DNA of 64,000 nucleotides from Verrucomicrobiota bacterium (GCA_003218375.1 QHNH01000014.1:1-64000), one strand, 5' to 3'. Positions 1 to 10,846 are shown, counted from the first letter of the stretch. Notes: generated from the sequence alone by a model not told the origin. A program made the numbers and translations.

Positions 1-184
1 CCTGTTGCGGGGTCAGGGCTTTGGCGAGTTTGCGCTGGGTGACTTCGGTCAGGATGGATTTATCGGTTTCTTTGGCGCGGACCCAAAGGGAGACTTCGTT
101 GAAATTGATCGGGGCGGCGGTGAGGCCAATGGCTCCGGCTAAAACAACGATAGCCGTAATGAGTATAATTTTCGTGGAGTGCAT
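1..184 (-). CDS. Secreted hypothetical protein, N-terminal part only
   Basis: This is a gene on the minus strand cut off by the window edge and absent from the ORF track. The visible 61 residues begin MHSTKIILITAIVVLAGA, a typical signal peptide or anchor with a short basic start and hydrophobic core. They continue with a soluble segment (FNEVSLWVRAKETDKSILTE) and break off in KALTPQQ. I believe similar 'FNEVSLLVR...LTPQQE' segments occur in other Verrucomicrobiota exported proteins, but that is from memory. Function unknown. It lies head-to-head with rplA, where rplK would normally be found. Confidence 0.6.
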   Translation of the reverse strand, partial: MHSTKIILITAIVVLAGAIGLTAAPINFNEVSLWVRAKETDKSILTEVTQRKLAKALTPQQ

Positions 185-235
185 GCCGATGGTTTAGCAG
201 GTCGGTTTCAACCTTGGCAACGCAAATTGAAGAGG

Positions 236-314
236 CTCACACAACGGTCACAAAGGAACACGAAGGGGTGGAATTCCCGGAGTTACTATTGTGATCCTTT
301 GTGTCCTCTGTGAG
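236..314. repeat. Imperfect inverted repeat of CACAAAGGA type
   Basis: The left arm contains GGTCACAAAGGAACACGAAG and the right arm contains TTGTGATCCTTTGTGTCCTC, which is largely its reverse complement. Repeats of the 'cacagaggacacaaagg' kind are scattered in intergenic DNA of many Verrucomicrobiota and Planctomycetota genomes (recalled, not searched). It sits between the divergent gene at the window edge and the promoter of rplA, so it may also act as a bidirectional terminator-like hairpin. Confidence 0.6.
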
Positions 315-350
315 ATGTCTTCTCGGCCGAGGGAACCGCGAAGATTCGCT

Positions 351-378
351 TTGACACCAGGCGAACGGGCGCTAGTTT
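351..378 (+). promoter_or_regulatory. Candidate sigma-70 promoter for rplA operon
   Basis: A perfect -35 hexamer TTGACA (351-356) is followed after 16 bases by TAGTTT (373-378), a weak -10 with three of six consensus positions. It lies about 75-100 bases upstream of the rplA start and just before the leader hairpin. A dedicated promoter is needed here because rplA is not preceded by rplK. Confidence 0.45.
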
Positions 379-411
379 CCACGTCCCGCGCCGCGGAGGC
401 GCAACAAATAA

Positions 412-446
412 GCAGGAGTCCCGCAACGGCGGGACGCTGGTACTGC
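412..446 (+). promoter_or_regulatory. Candidate L1-type ribosomal protein leader hairpin
   Basis: A 7-bp stem GTCCCGC/GCGGGAC (418-424 and 429-435) with an AACG loop is enclosed by a GCAG/CTGC stem (412-415 and 443-446), leaving an asymmetric internal loop with GGAG-like and GCTGGTA sides. This is the general shape of the L1 binding site that often lies between rplK and rplA and allows autoregulation by L1. The structure ends 8 bases before the rplA ATG and may hold the only Shine-Dalgarno-like bases. The fold was made by eye. Confidence 0.4.
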
Positions 447-454
447 ACAAGATC

Positions 455-1156
455 ATGCAAACAAATCGCAGCAAACGTTATCGCGCGGCCGCCGAGCAGG
501 TGGATCGCACCAAGGCCTACAATCTTTCCGAAGCGGTTTCGACCCTGAAGAAATTTCCGCCGACGAAATTCGACCAAACCGTGACGGTTTCGTTCCGGCT
601 CGGGGTCGATCCGAAACAGTCTGACCAAATGGTTCGCGGAACGTGTCCGCTGCCGCATGGGAGTGGAAAACAGGTGCGCGTGCTGGTTTTTGCGGAGGGC
701 GCGGCGGCGAAGGCGGCAAAAGAAGCGGGCGCGGAATACGTGGGCTTCAAGGACATGATCCAGAAATGCCAGGAGGGTTTTCAGGATTTTGATGTCGCGA
801 TAGCCACGCCGGCAGCGATGGCGGAAGTGCGCAAGCTCGGCAAGGTGCTCGGCCCGCGCGGCCTGATGCCGAATCCGAAGACGGGCACGGTGACTGAGGA
901 CACGGCGAAGGCGGTTGGGGAAGTGAAAGCCGGCCGCGTCGAGTTCAAGCTGGATAAGAACGGCAACGTTGCGGTGCCGGTCGGAAAATTTTCATTCGCG
1001 GAAAATCAACTGGTCGAGAACGGGACGGCCGTGATCGAGGCGGTTGTGCGGGCCCGTCCGGCGACGGCGAAAGGCCGATTCGTCGAAGGGATGACGCTGA
1101 GCGCGACGATGTCGCCCGGGGTGCACGTCGATCCGTCGCCATATTTGACTTTTTAA
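455..1156 (+). CDS. rplA: 50S ribosomal protein L1
   Basis: A 233-residue protein of normal L1 length. It starts with the usual RSKRYRAA segment and carries the central signature [16 protein letters not shown] (about residues 130-145) and the C-terminal [21 protein letters not shown]1 forms the mobile stalk near the ribosomal E site and usually represses its own mRNA. rplJ follows after 16 bases, so they are co-transcribed. The unusual point is the lack of rplK upstream: the neighbour is a divergent secreted protein. There is no clear Shine-Dalgarno close to the ATG; the nearest GGAG is inside the leader hairpin. Confidence 0.97.
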   Translation: MQTNRSKRYRAAAEQVDRTKAYNLSEAVSTLKKFPPTKFDQTVTVSFRLGVDPKQSDQMVRGTCPLPHGSGKQVRVLVFAEGAAAKAAKEAGAEYVGFKDMIQKCQEGFQDFDVAIATPAAMAEVRKLGKVLGPRGLMPNPKTGTVTEDTAKAVGEVKAGRVEFKLDKNGNVAVPVGKFSFAENQLVENGTAVIEAVVRARPATAKGRFVEGMTLSATMSPGVHVDPSPYLTF

Positions 1157-1172
1157 TTGGGAGCCAATCGCC

Positions 1173-1743
1173 ATGAGACCAGAAAAAGCGTCAATCGTTT
1201 CGGATCTTTCGGAGAAGCTGAGCCGCTCGCCGTTCCTGCTGGTGACTGATTACCAGCGGATGAAGGTGGACCAGTTTGGCGAACTGCGAAACCGGCTCGC
1301 TCCAGCGGGCGCGGAAGTGCATGTCGTGAAAAACAGTTTTCTGAAACGCGCCATGGCCGATTCCGGGATGCCGGACGTTGCTGACAAATTGACCGGGCAA
1401 ACCGCGATCGTAATGGGCGAGAACGATGTCGCCCCAGTCGCGAAGATCCTGAAGTTGTTCGCGGCGGAATTTAAGATCGCGACGCTGAAGATCGGTGTCG
1501 TGGACACTCCAGGCGCCGGCAACTAGATTGGTTCGGATTTTGAATGAGCCAGCCTCGGCGTTCGCGAGATTATTGAAAGCGAAAGCCGACAAGGGCGATT
1601 CCGCGTCGGCGGCGGAAGCGAAGAAAGAGGAAGTCCCCGCGGCACCAGCCGCTGAGGTAGCCCCGGCAGCGCCCAGCGCTGAAGCGGCACCTGCAGCAGA
1701 ATCAACCACAGGAGAAACACCCGCTGGCGAAACGGCCGGCTAA
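1173..1743 (+). pseudogene. rplJ: 50S ribosomal protein L10, frameshifted with missing segment
   Basis: The first frame (1173-1526) gives a normal L10 N-terminus: MRPEKASIVSDLSEKL, the VVKNSFLKRA rRNA-binding region and TAIVMGENDVAPVAKIL. It ends shortly after LKIGVVD. The adjoining frame (to 1743) then resumes at TLQAPATRLVRILNEP, the helix that carries L12 dimers, followed by a long Ala/Pro/Glu tail. Compared with family members I recall, roughly 27-30 residues (the '...LPSREVLLAQL...' part) are absent at the junction near 1505, so this is not a simple one-base slip. L10 is essential, so an assembly error or a second intact copy is more likely than true loss. A GGGAG motif precedes the ATG. 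Confidence 0.75.
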
Positions 1744-1799
1744 GAAAAAGATTTCGCGACGCCGCAGAGGGCAGAGCGAGCAACCAAAAACAACGTCCG

Positions 1800-1841
1800 G
1801 TCCCGTGGCTGCGGGACGTAATTCTTCGGAAGCTTCCGAAG
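1800..1841 (+). repeat. Two adjacent hairpins in rplJ-rplL gap
   Basis: GTCCCG/CGGGAC pair around a 6-base loop (1800-1817), followed by the perfect palindrome CTTCGGAAGCTTCCGAAG (1824-1841). They lie just before the AGAGGAAAA ribosome-binding region of rplL. They could control the high L12:L10 ratio through RNA processing or may simply be intergenic palindromes. Confidence 0.45.
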
Positions 1842-1863
1842 GCGGCGCATAGAGGAAAATAAA

Positions 1864-2253
1864 ATGGCAGATACAAATACAATCGTGGAGCAACTCAGCG
1901 GCCTGACCGTTCTCGAGATTGCTGGTCTGGTGAAGCAGCTCGAAGAAAAATGGGGCGTTAGCGCGGCGGCTCCGGTCGCGGCGGCAGCGGCTCCGTCAAC
2001 CGGCGCAGGCGGAGCGGCAGCGGCCCCCGCTGAAGAGAAGACCGCCTTCGAAGTCATCTTGAAGGAGATGGGCGCGAACAAAATCGGCGTGATCAAGGAA
2101 GTGCGTGGCGCGGTGCCGGGCCTCGGCCTGGCGGAAGCCAAGGCGCTCGTCGAAGGCGCTCCCAAGACGATCAAGGAAGGCGTGACCAAGGCCGAAGCCG
2201 AAGAGATCAAGAAGAAGATCGAAGCAGCCGGCGCCAAGGTCGAGATCAAGTAA
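1864..2253 (+). CDS. rplL: 50S ribosomal protein L7/L12
   Basis: A 129-residue protein with the three L12 parts. The N-terminal dimerisation domain contains [22 protein letters not shown], an Ala/Pro-rich hinge covers about residues 35-55, and the C-terminal factor-binding domain begins [20 protein letters not shown] and ends with [12 protein letters not shown]. It binds L10 in multiple dimers and recruits elongation factors. A GAGG Shine-Dalgarno lies about nine bases before the ATG. It belongs to the rplA-rplJ-rplL-rpoB-rpoC unit, although 317 bases separate it from rpoB. Confidence 0.98.
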   Translation: MADTNTIVEQLSGLTVLEIAGLVKQLEEKWGVSAAAPVAAAAAPSTGAGGAAAAPAEEKTAFEVILKEMGANKIGVIKEVRGAVPGLGLAEAKALVEGAPKTIKEGVTKAEAEEIKKKIEAAGAKVEIK

Positions 2254-2263
2254 TTGGGATCTG

Positions 2264-2342
2264 GGCGGCTCAGCGGAGTGGAACTCCGCTGGGCGCACAG
2301 ACTGAAAGTCTATGTTCCGGCGCAAAAAAGCTTGCGCGCCGG
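2264..2342. repeat. Dispersed palindromic repeat (half copy of the 47.5-kb element)
   Basis: It contains the hairpin CAGCGGAG/ACTCCGCTG and then GCTGGGCGCACAGACTGAAA, GTCTATGTTCCGG and a GC-rich stem around GCAAAAAAGC. The GCTGGGCGCACAG-CTGAAAG-CTATGTTCCG core matches the right arm of the full palindromic element at 47466-47577 with only two or three differences. It lies immediately after rplL and could act as a terminator or processing site between the ribosomal and polymerase genes. Confidence 0.7.
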
Positions 2343-2421
2343 CAGGTGCTGTGTCAGAACTTTCTCGTTAGAGCAGTCGGAATATTTTCAAACTCGGAAC
2401 TGACGGACAAAATTTAATCAG

Positions 2422-2473
2422 GCAACAAAACAGTGGCGTGGAATTTGACGACCCCTGTTTTGCTGCTATTTTT
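2422..2473 (+). terminator. Terminator/attenuator-like hairpin upstream of rpoB
   Basis: A 12-bp stem with one mismatch, GCAACAAAACAG (2422-2433) and CTGTTTTGCTGC (2455-2466), has a 21-base loop and is followed by TATTTTTG. The stem is A/T-rich and weaker than a classical intrinsic terminator. It lies about 100 bases before rpoB, so partial termination there would lower rpoBC transcription relative to rplL, as attenuators do at the same place in other bacteria. Confidence 0.4.
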
Positions 2474-2570
2474 GCGCTCCTTGCTCGCGGCTTGAGAGCG
2501 TGAGCTGTCATTCGACATCCCGTGCGCGGCCGGGGTGTCGTCAACAACCGCGGAGATTGGCCTAGTAATT

Positions 2571-5500
2571 ATGTCGGAACGTATCTACTTCGGAACCATC
2601 AAGGAGGGCATCGAGCCTCCGAACCTCATCGAGGTTCAACTCAACTCGTATGTCGATTTCCTCCAGAAGGATGTCCCGTTTTCCAAACGGAAGAATTCCG
2701 GCCTCCAGGCGGTGTTCAAAGAGGTGTTTCCGATCGAGAGCTACGATGAAAAGGCGACGCTCGATTTCAGCCATTACGAAATCGGCGAACCGAAACTGAC
2801 GGCCCTCGAGGCGCAGCGGGAGAGCCAGACCTACAGCGCGCCCCTTCACGTCACGTTCCAGCTCCGCGAGGAGAAGGGGACGAAGGAAGAAAAAGTTTAC
2901 ATGGGCGAGATCCCGCTCATGACGCCCCAGGGGACGTTCGTGATCAACGGCGCGGAGCGCGTGGTGGTGAGCCAGCTCCATCGTTCGCCCGGGATTGCGT
3001 TCGAATCGTCGATTCACCTGAACGGCAAGGTGCTCTACAGCTTCCGGATTATTCCGGATCGCGGTTCGTGGATCGAAGTGCAATTCGACACGAGCGATCT
3101 GCTTTACATCTATCTCGATCGCCGCAAGCGCCGGCGAAAATTTCTCGCGACCACTTTTCTTCGCGCGCTCGGCTACGGTCCCGACGAGGAAGTTATCAAA
3201 CTTTTCTATAACATCGAGACCCTCAAGCTGAGTGAGAAGCTCGGCGAAGAGGAACTCGCAACCAAGGTGCTGATCGCCGACGTCCTCGATGGCGAGGCCA
3301 CCGTGGCGCGCGCGTTTGAGCCGCTGACCGCGGCGACCGTGCGCCAGATCATGGGGCTCGGGCACAAGGACGTGAAGGTGATCGATATCTCGCACGACGA
3401 CACCGTCGTGAAGGCGCTCAAGAAAGATCCGGCGCACGACCAGGAAGAGGCGCTGAAGGATATTTATCGCAAACTGCGCCCCGGCGATCCGCCGACCGTT
3501 GCGAACGCGAAGGCGCTCTTGAAGCGGCTCTTTTTCGACCCGAAGAAATACGATCTCGGTCGCGTTGGCCGTTACAAGATCAACCAGAAGCTCGGGATCG
3601 ACGTCGATCTCGGCGAGCGCATCGTGACCGACAAGGATTTCATCGGCGCGATCAAATACCTGATTAACCTGCGCCGGGGCGAAGGCACGCTGGATGATAT
3701 CGATCACCTCGGCAGCCGCCGAGTGCGGACGGTGGGCGAATTGCTCGCCAACCAGTGCCGTGTCGGTCTCGCGCGCACGGAGCGTCTCGTGAAAGAGCGC
3801 ATGACGTTGTTCGACATCAACATCGACGGCATGACGCCGCAGAAGTTGATTAACCCGAAGGCGCTCAGCGCGGTGATCCGCGATTTCTTCGGGCGCTCGC
3901 AGCTCTCGCAGTTCATGGACCAGACGAATCCACTCGCGGAGTTGACGCACAAGCGCCGGCTCTCGGCTCTCGGGCCAGGTGGCTTGAGCCGCGACCGAGC
4001 GGGCTTCGAAGTGCGCGACGTGCATCCGTCGCACTACGGCCGCATTTGTCCGATTGAGACGCCGGAAGGTCCGAACATCGGCCTCATCAGCTCGATGAGC
4101 ACCTTTGCGCGGATCAACGAATTCGGATTCATCGAAACGCCTTACCGCAAAGTTGAAAAAGGTCGTGTGACCGATCAGGTGGATTATTTGACCGGCGATC
4201 GTGAAGAAAATTTCCTCGTGGCCCAGGCGAACGCGACCATGGACGGGAAGGGACATCTTACCCAGGAGAAGGTCTCTGTTCGTTATCGCGGCGACTTTTT
4301 AGAAGTGGAACCGTCGAAGGTCCACTACATGGACGTTTCCCCGAAGCAGCTCGTCTCGGTGGCGGCGGGTCTGATTCCGTTCCTCGAGCATGACGACGCG
4401 AACCGGGCGCTCATGGGCTCGAACATGCAACGCCAGGGAGTGCCGTTGATCGTCTCAGAGGCGCCGCTCGTCGGCACCGGATTGGAAGGCAAAGTCGCGC
4501 GCGATTCGCACGCAGTCCTGATTGCAACCGAAAGCGGCAAGGTCGCGTCGGTCACAGCGGAACAGATCGTGGTCACGAAGGACGGGCACATGCCGGAAGG
4601 CCGGAAGAAGCTGAAGACTGATATCGAGGCCGGCATCCACGTTTACGAGCTACGGAAATTCATGCGCTCGAACGCCGGCACCTGCGTGAATCAGAAGCCG
4701 ATCGTGAAGAAAGGCCAGCATGTGAAGCGCGGCCAGGTGATCGCCGACGGACCGAATACCGACCAGGGCGAGCTCGCTCTCGGACGCAACGTCCTCGTCG
4801 CTTTCATGCCGTGGAACGGCTACAACTTCGAAGACGCCATCATGATCTCGGAGAAGGTCGTGAAGGAGGACATTTATACCTCGATTCACATCGATGAGTT
4901 CGAGATCGGGGCGCGCGACACGAAGCTCGGGCCTGAAGAAATCACGCGCGACATCCCGAACGTCAGCGAGGAAGCGCTCCGCAATCTCGGACCGGACGGC
5001 GTCGTGCGCGTCGGCGCCGAAGTGAAGCCGGGCGATATTCTCGTCGGCAAGATCACCCCGAAGAGCGAGACGGAACTGGCGCCGGAAGAGCGACTGCTCC
5101 GGGCGATTTTCGGTGAAAAGGCGGCGGACGTGAAAGACACGTCGTTAACCGTTCCGTCGGGCACTTACGGCATCGTGATGGATGTGAAGGTTTCGTCGCG
5201 CCACGAAGTTTCGCGCGAAAAACTGACGCCGTCGGAAACGAAGCGGCAGCTGAAATCGATCACGGAAGACAACCGTAAGAAGAAGGAAGAGCTGACCGAG
5301 CAACTCACGGATTCGCTCTCGAACATTCTGCTCGGCGAAAAGATTCCGCTCGACGTGGTGAACGCCGAGACCGGCGAGATCATCATCCCGGCGAACCGCA
5401 AGATCACCAAGACCCTGCTGCGCAAGCTGGCGACGGTTTACGATCATATCGAGATCGATCCGAGCCCGATCCGGAACAAGATTCGGGAGATCATCGCTTC

Positions 5501-6368
5501 CTACGAACACAAGTTCGCGGAGCTGGAGCTGGAGCGCGAACGCTCGATGGATCGCGTGGAAAGCGGCGACGACATCGATCCCGGCATTATCAAGCAGGTC
5601 AAGGTTTTCATCGCCAGCAAGCGCAAGCTCAGCGTCGGTGACAAGATGGCGGGACGCCACGGAAACAAGGGCGTGGTCGCGCGGATCGTTCCGGAAGAAG
5701 ACATGCCCTTTCTTGCGGACGGAACCCCGGTCGAGATCGTGCTGAACCCGCTCGGCGTGCCGAGCCGTATGAACGTTGGCCAGGTTCTCGAGACACACTT
5801 GGGTGTCGCGGCGAAAGCGCTCGGCTTCAAAGTCGCGACGCCGGTGTTCGACGGAATTTCGGAGGCGAAAATCCGTGAGTATTTGAACGACGCGAAGAAA
5901 GAAGAAGGCTTCACCTGGGTGCAGGAAACCGGCAAAGCGCGTCTCTACGACGGGCGCACTGGCGACACCTTCGATCAGGAAGTCGTGGTCGGTTACATTT
6001 ACATGATGAAACTGGGCCACCTCGTCGCGGACAAAATTCACGCGCGCGCGGTCGGACCGTACTCGCTCGTTACCCAGCAACCGCTGGGCGGCAAGGCCCA
6101 ATACGGCGGCCAGCGTTTCGGCGAGATGGAGGTCTGGGCGCTCGAAGCCTACGGCGCGGCTTACACTTTGCAGGAACTGCTCACGGTGAAATCGGACGAC
6201 GTGCAGGGACGCACGCGCATCTACGAGTCGATCGTGAAAGGCGACAACTCGCTCGAGGCGGGCACACCGGAATCTTTCAACGTGTTGATCAAGGAAATGC
6301 AGTCGTTAGGCCTCGATGTGAAAGTCGGCGGCCAGGCGCCCACCAATTTCCTCGAAAACGTGGCTTAA
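2571..6368 (+). CDS. rpoB: RNA polymerase beta subunit
   Basis: The catalytic beta subunit of RNA polymerase. The ORF track begins at a GTG (2535), but the conserved start is the internal ATG at 2571 ([19 protein letters not shown]), which gives 1,265 residues. Visible motifs are the rifampicin region [20 protein letters not shown], with wild-type residues, then the following [13 protein letters not shown]; the EDAIMISEK segment of the active site; [13 protein letters not shown]; and the C-terminal [19 protein letters not shown] that joins with beta prime. rpoC follows after 29 bases. No frameshift or insertion is visible. Confidence 0.98.
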   Translation: MSERIYFGTIKEGIEPPNLIEVQLNSYVDFLQKDVPFSKRKNSGLQAVFKEVFPIESYDEKATLDFSHYEIGEPKLTALEAQRESQTYSAPLHVTFQLREEKGTKEEKVYMGEIPLMTPQGTFVINGAERVVVSQLHRSPGIAFESSIHLNGKVLYSFRIIPDRGSWIEVQFDTSDLLYIYLDRRKRRRKFLATTFLRALGYGPDEEVIKLFYNIETLKLSEKLGEEELATKVLIADVLDGEATVARAFEPLTAATVRQIMGLGHKDVKVIDISHDDTVVKALKKDPAHDQEEALKDIYRKLRPGDPPTVANAKALLKRLFFDPKKYDLGRVGRYKINQKLGIDVDLGERIVTDKDFIGAIKYLINLRRGEGTLDDIDHLGSRRVRTVGELLANQCRVGLARTERLVKERMTLFDINIDGMTPQKLINPKALSAVIRDFFGRSQLSQFMDQTNPLAELTHKRRLSALGPGGLSRDRAGFEVRDVHPSHYGRICPIETPEGPNIGLISSMSTFARINEFGFIETPYRKVEKGRVTDQVDYLTGDREENFLVAQANATMDGKGHLTQEKVSVRYRGDFLEVEPSKVHYMDVSPKQLVSVAAGLIPFLEHDDANRALMGSNMQRQGVPLIVSEAPLVGTGLEGKVARDSHAVLIATESGKVASVTAEQIVVTKDGHMPEGRKKLKTDIEAGIHVYELRKFMRSNAGTCVNQKPIVKKGQHVKRGQVIADGPNTDQGELALGRNVLVAFMPWNGYNFEDAIMISEKVVKEDIYTSIHIDEFEIGARDTKLGPEEITRDIPNVSEEALRNLGPDGVVRVGAEVKPGDILVGKITPKSETELAPEERLLRAIFGEKAADVKDTSLTVPSGTYGIVMDVKVSSRHEVSREKLTPSETKRQLKSITEDNRKKKEELTEQLTDSLSNILLGEKIPLDVVNAETGEIIIPANRKITKTLLRKLATVYDHIEIDPSPIRNKIREIIASYEHKFAELELERERSMDRVESGDDIDPGIIKQVKVFIASKRKLSVGDKMAGRHGNKGVVARIVPEEDMPFLADGTPVEIVLNPLGVPSRMNVGQVLETHLGVAAKALGFKVATPVFDGISEAKIREYLNDAKKEEGFTWVQETGKARLYDGRTGDTFDQEVVVGYIYMMKLGHLVADKIHARAVGPYSLVTQQPLGGKAQYGGQRFGEMEVWALEAYGAAYTLQELLTVKSDDVQGRTRIYESIVKGDNSLEAGTPESFNVLIKEMQSLGLDVKVGGQAPTNFLENVA

Positions 6369-6397
6369 TTTTTTTCAAAACAATTCTTTAAAACTAA

Positions 6398-9300
6398 ATG
6401 AACGAACATTCCTGGCGGGAACTAGTCGGTGAAGAACGCACGGTCGGCTTCGACCAGGTGGCGATCGGCGTCGCCTCCTCGGACACGATGCGGTCGTGGA
6501 GCAAGGGCGAAGTCAAGAATCCGGAGACGATTAATTATCGGACCTTCAAACCGGAAAAGGGCGGCCTCTTTTGTGAGCGCATTTTCGGACCGACGCGGGA
6601 CTGGGAATGTTCGTGCGGAAAATACAAGCGGATCAAGCACAAGGGCGTGATCTGCGACCGTTGCGGCGTCGAGGTGACGCTGGCGCGCGTCCGCCGTGAG
6701 CGGATGGGCCACATCGAGCTGGCGGTGCCGGTCTCGCACATCTGGTTTTACAAGTGCATGCCGTCGCGCCTTGGATTGATGCTCGACATGAGCGCGCGGC
6801 AGCTCGAGCGCGTGATCTATTACGAGGACTACATCGTGATCGATCCGGGCAAGACCCCGCTGACGAAGACTCAGCTCCTGAACGAAGTCGAGTACCGCGA
6901 AGCGCAGGAACAATACGGCGAAGATTTTGTCGCCGGAATGGGCGCGGAAGCGGTGAAGAAACTTCTTTCCGAGATCAATCTCAACAAGCTCAACAAAGAG
7001 CTGGAAGAGGCGATGGGGAACACGAAGAGCAAACAGATTCGCAAGAAGCTCGCGAAGCGTTTGAAGCTGGTGCAGGGCTTTGCCTCGTCGCACGCGCGTC
7101 CGGACTGGATGGTGCTCGATGTTCTGCCGGTGATTCCGCCGGACCTCCGTCCGCTCGTTCCGCTCGAAGGCGGACGGTTCGCGACCTCGGACCTGAACGA
7201 TCTTTATCGCCGCGTCATCAACCGGAACAACCGGTTGAAGAACCTGCTCCAGCTCAAGACGCCGGACGTCATTATCCGGAACGAGAAGCGCATGCTCCAG
7301 GAAGCGGTCGATGCGTTGTTCGACAACGGCCGCCATGGTCGCGCCGTCACGGGCGCTGGTAATCGCCCGCTAAAATCGCTCAGCGATATGCTGAAAGGTA
7401 AGGGCGGCCGGTTCCGCCAGAACCTGCTCGGCAAACGTGTGGATTACTCTGGCCGTTCCGTCATCGTGATCGGACCAGAGCTGAAACTGAACCAGTGCGG
7501 TTTGCCGAAGAAGATGGCGCTCGTTTTGTTCGAGCCGTTCATCATTCGGCGGCTAAAAGATCTCGGCTACGTCCACACGGTCCGGAGCGCGAAGAAAATG
7601 ATCGAGCGCCAGACGCCGGAGGTCTGGGACGTTCTCGAAGAAGTTACGAAAGGCCACCCGGTGTTGCTAAACCGCGCGCCGACTTTGCACCGTCTTTCCA
7701 TCCAGGCTTTCGAGCCGCAGCTCATCGAAGGCGAAGCAATCCGGATTCATCCGCTCGTTTGCACGGCTTACAACGCGGACTTCGACGGCGACCAGATGGC
7801 GGTCCACGTGCCGCTCTCGGTCGAGGCGCAAATGGAAGCGCGCATGCTCATGCTCGCGCCGAACAACATCTTCTCGCCCTCGAGCGGAAAACCGATCACG
7901 ACGCCGTCGCAGGACATCACGCTCGGCTGTTATTATCTGACACAAAATCCCCGGCGTGCTGCCGGGACGGAAAAGGAAACGCGGTTGCCGCTCTTCGCGA
8001 ACGCGACCGAAGTCGAATTCGCGATGGCGGATGGCAAAGTCAAAACCCACGATCGGATTCGTTTCAAGAATCCGGACCTCGGCAAGGAAACGATTTACGG
8101 CAACGCGACCGACCACGTCATCGAAACAACGGCGGGCCGCGTCATCTTCAACGCGATCTGGCCGGTTAAGCTCGGATTTTTCAACAAGGCCGCGGGCAAG
8201 AAGCAGCTCAGCGACATTATCTGGCGCTGTTACCAGGTCGCCGGACAAAACGGGACGGTCGAGACGCTCGATCGCCTCAAGGAACTCGGGTTCGCGGAAG
8301 CGACGAAGGCGGGAATCTCCATCGGAATTTCCGATATGATCATCCCGAAGGAAAAAGAGACCGAGCTGCAGAACGCCTACAAATCGATCAAGACCGTCGA
8401 GCAACAGTACCGCAAGGGCATCATCACGGATGGCGAACGTTATAACAAGATCATCGATATCTGGACCCACGCCGGTGACGAGATCTCGAACGTGATGTTC
8501 CGGACTCTCGAACACAACGAAGGTCGCAAGGAATTGAACCCGGTCTATCTGATGGTGGATTCCGGTGCGCGGGGCAATCGCCAACAGGTAAAACAGCTTG
8601 CGGGCATGCGCGGTTTGATGGCGAAACCGTCGGGGGAAATTATCGAGCGGCCGATCACGTCGAACTTCCGTGAAGGCTTGAGCGTGCTCGAATACTTCAT
8701 CTCGACGCACGGCGCCCGCAAGGGTCTGGCCGATACCGCGCTGAAGACGGCGGATTCCGGTTACCTCACCCGCAAGCTCGTGGACGCGTCGCAGGACGTG
8801 ATCATCAACGAGATGGATTGCGGGACGGTGAACGGCATCACGGTGAAATCGATTTATGAAGGCGACGAAGAAGTCGTCGATCTCGCGACCCGAATTATCG
8901 GTCGGGTGAGCTGCGAGGCGGTGGTCGATCCGGTCACGAAGAAAAAGGTCGTGAAGGCGAACCAGCTGATCGACGAGCACATCGCGTCTGCGATCGAGAA
9001 GGTGGGCGTGGAGAGCTTGAAGATCCGCTCGGTGCTGACCTGCGAATGCGGCCGCGGCGTTTGCGCCCAATGTTACGGACGCAACCTCGCGACCGGCCAG
9101 TTCGTGAAACTCGGCGAAGCCGTGGGCATCATTGCCGCCCAATCAATCGGCGAACCCGGAACCCAGTTGACGATGCGGACGTTCCACATCGGCGGCACGG
9201 CGAGCCAGACGTTCAAGCAGCCGATCATCAAGGCAAAGAACGACGGTAAGCTGCAGTTCAACGATCTCCGCACGGTGCAGGCGCTCGATGGAAGCTGGAT

Positions 9301-10519
9301 CGTGCTGAACAAGAACGGTTCGATCGGCGTGCATAATGCCGAGGGCCGCGAGCTCGATCGCTACAACGTCGTGATCGGTTCGGTCATCTCGAAGCCGGAC
9401 GGCGCCGCGGTCAAGAAGGGCGAGACCTTCGTGCAATGGGATCCGTACAATGTCCCGATTTTGACCGACAAGAGCGGCAAGATCGAGTTCCGCGACATGA
9501 TCGCGGGCGTGACGATCAAGCGCGACGTCGATGAAGCCACCGGCCTGATGGGCACGGTCATCATTGAGCACAAGGAAGATTTGCATCCGCAGATCGTCGT
9601 CGTGGGCGACAAGAAGGAAGTGGTCGCCAGTTATTCGATCCCAGCGGGAGCGCACGTCATTGTCGAGGAAGGCCAGAAGATCCGCGCCGGTGCGTTGCTG
9701 GCGAAGACGCCGCGAAAGATCGCGAAGACCAAGGACATCACGGGCGGTCTGCCGCGCGTGGCGGAACTCTTCGAGGCGCGCCGTCCGAAAGACGCGGCGG
9801 AGATCGCGAAGATCGACGGCATTGTCGAAATGGGCGGAACGGTTCGCGGCAAGCGGAAACTGATTCTCAAGGATCCCGAGACGGGCTCGGAAGAAGAGCA
9901 TCTAATTTCGCTGACGAAACACATCATCGTGTTCAAGGGCGACTTCGTGAAGAAGGGCCAGCAGCTCACCGAAGGTCCGGTGGTGCCGCACGAGATTCTC
10001 GAGGTTTGCGGACCGCAGGATTTGCAGGAGCACCTGGTGAACGAAGTGCAGGAAGTTTATCGCCTCCAAGGCGTGGAGATTAACGACAAGCACATCGAGA
10101 TCATCGTGCGCCAGATGTTGCGCAAGGTGAAGATCACCGATCCAGGCGACACGTCGTTGCTCTGGGGCGACCAGGTGGACCGGCTCGATTTCGAAGCGGA
10201 GAACACCAAGGTCGTGGAGCAGGGCGGCAAGCCCGCGGAAGCGACCCCGGTCCTGCTCGGGATCACCAAGGCTTCGCTCGAAACCGACAGCTTCATCTCC
10301 GCGGCGTCGTTCCAGGATACTACGCGCGTCCTCACCGAAGCGGCGACGCTCGGCAAGGTCGATCGTCTGCGCGGGTTCAAGGAAAACGTCATCATGGGCC
10401 ATCTCATTCCGGCCGGAACAGGATTCCCGGCGGTTCGCGAGATCAAGCTCGTCGAAAAGGGCGAGCCGATCGGCGAATCGCTCGTGGCAGATGCCGAGCC
10501 GCAGCCGGCGCTGGGATAA
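6398..10519 (+). CDS. rpoC: RNA polymerase beta-prime subunit
   Basis: A 1,373-residue beta-prime subunit. The N-terminal zinc site reads [20 protein letters not shown]. The catalytic Mg-binding motif [16 protein letters not shown] is intact and the second zinc site is [13 protein letters not shown]. The trigger-loop region contains [16 protein letters not shown]. It holds the active centre with RpoB and is translated from the same transcript. A small GC hairpin (CCCGGCGTGCTGCCGGGA) encodes NPRRAAGT near residue 520, in a place where the family is variable in length. Confidence 0.98.
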   Translation: MNEHSWRELVGEERTVGFDQVAIGVASSDTMRSWSKGEVKNPETINYRTFKPEKGGLFCERIFGPTRDWECSCGKYKRIKHKGVICDRCGVEVTLARVRRERMGHIELAVPVSHIWFYKCMPSRLGLMLDMSARQLERVIYYEDYIVIDPGKTPLTKTQLLNEVEYREAQEQYGEDFVAGMGAEAVKKLLSEINLNKLNKELEEAMGNTKSKQIRKKLAKRLKLVQGFASSHARPDWMVLDVLPVIPPDLRPLVPLEGGRFATSDLNDLYRRVINRNNRLKNLLQLKTPDVIIRNEKRMLQEAVDALFDNGRHGRAVTGAGNRPLKSLSDMLKGKGGRFRQNLLGKRVDYSGRSVIVIGPELKLNQCGLPKKMALVLFEPFIIRRLKDLGYVHTVRSAKKMIERQTPEVWDVLEEVTKGHPVLLNRAPTLHRLSIQAFEPQLIEGEAIRIHPLVCTAYNADFDGDQMAVHVPLSVEAQMEARMLMLAPNNIFSPSSGKPITTPSQDITLGCYYLTQNPRRAAGTEKETRLPLFANATEVEFAMADGKVKTHDRIRFKNPDLGKETIYGNATDHVIETTAGRVIFNAIWPVKLGFFNKAAGKKQLSDIIWRCYQVAGQNGTVETLDRLKELGFAEATKAGISIGISDMIIPKEKETELQNAYKSIKTVEQQYRKGIITDGERYNKIIDIWTHAGDEISNVMFRTLEHNEGRKELNPVYLMVDSGARGNRQQVKQLAGMRGLMAKPSGEIIERPITSNFREGLSVLEYFISTHGARKGLADTALKTADSGYLTRKLVDASQDVIINEMDCGTVNGITVKSIYEGDEEVVDLATRIIGRVSCEAVVDPVTKKKVVKANQLIDEHIASAIEKVGVESLKIRSVLTCECGRGVCAQCYGRNLATGQFVKLGEAVGIIAAQSIGEPGTQLTMRTFHIGGTASQTFKQPIIKAKNDGKLQFNDLRTVQALDGSWIVLNKNGSIGVHNAEGRELDRYNVVIGSVISKPDGAAVKKGETFVQWDPYNVPILTDKSGKIEFRDMIAGVTIKRDVDEATGLMGTVIIEHKEDLHPQIVVVGDKKEVVASYSIPAGAHVIVEEGQKIRAGALLAKTPRKIAKTKDITGGLPRVAELFEARRPKDAAEIAKIDGIVEMGGTVRGKRKLILKDPETGSEEEHLISLTKHIIVFKGDFVKKGQQLTEGPVVPHEILEVCGPQDLQEHLVNEVQEVYRLQGVEINDKHIEIIVRQMLRKVKITDPGDTSLLWGDQVDRLDFEAENTKVVEQGGKPAEATPVLLGITKASLETDSFISAASFQDTTRVLTEAATLGKVDRLRGFKENVIMGHLIPAGTGFPAVREIKLVEKGEPIGESLVADAEPQPALG

Positions 10520-10542
10520 AGAGAATTCCGAAGTGCGAATGT

Positions 10543-10586
10543 CGAATGACGAATTGGCGCGAGCTAATTCGTCGTTCGCGTTATTT
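10543..10586 (+). terminator. Possible terminator after rpoC
   Basis: A 13-base arm CGAATGACGAATT (10543-10555) is complementary, with one mismatch, to AATTCGTCGTTCG (10566-10578), followed by CGTTATTT. It lies 24 bases after the rpoC stop and is the best candidate for the end of the long ribosomal/polymerase transcript. The arms also resemble the dispersed 'gaatgacgaat' repeats, traces of which appear at about 20983. Confidence 0.4.
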
Positions 10587-10618
10587 GACGTGGCGACCCG
10601 GTCGCGGGATTAATCCAT

Positions 10619-10846
10619 ATGCTGAATCTGCAACCCCTTCGGGCCCGGCTGGGTCCTCCATTTCAACCGTTCACAATTCGAACGTCTGACGGGCGCAGTT
10701 TCGATGTTCCCCATTCTGATTTCATCGCGATCGGGCGAGGCGTCGTTTCTGTGATCGACCAAGAGGACGTGTCGCATACTTTGGATGCGCTCCACATCGT
10801 TTCGATTAATGAGGCCGCGCCGCAGGAGAATCCGAACGGATCGTAG
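10619..10846 (+). CDS. Small conserved-type hypothetical protein
   Basis: A 75-residue soluble protein starting MLNLQPLRARLGPPFQPFTI, then RTSDGRSFDVPHSDFIAI and a C-terminal half ending SHTLDALHIVSINEAAP. Short proteins with 'PFxPFxIxxSDGxxFxVxHPxF...hDxxHIxxIe' patterns are common in Verrucomicrobiota and related phyla, probably a small beta-barrel fold, but no function is known to me. It ends three bases before the adenosyltransferase start, so the two are likely co-translated. Confidence 0.75.
   Translation: MLNLQPLRARLGPPFQPFTIRTSDGRSFDVPHSDFIAIGRGVVSVIDQEDVSHTLDALHIVSINEAAPQENPNGS

Noticed and set aside
2562-4256. Long antisense ORF of 564 codons over rpoB, and similar long antisense ORFs over rpoC, the CheB/CheR kinase and lysS
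   Set aside because: They are shadows of GC-rich genes with strong third-position bias; their translations are Arg/His/Glu-rich and have no domain pattern.
7945-7972. Short GC hairpin in rpoC as a fourth in-gene palindromic insertion
   Set aside because: It is only a single 7-bp hairpin with no border shared with the repeat families, and the protein stretch is close in length to family members that I recall.
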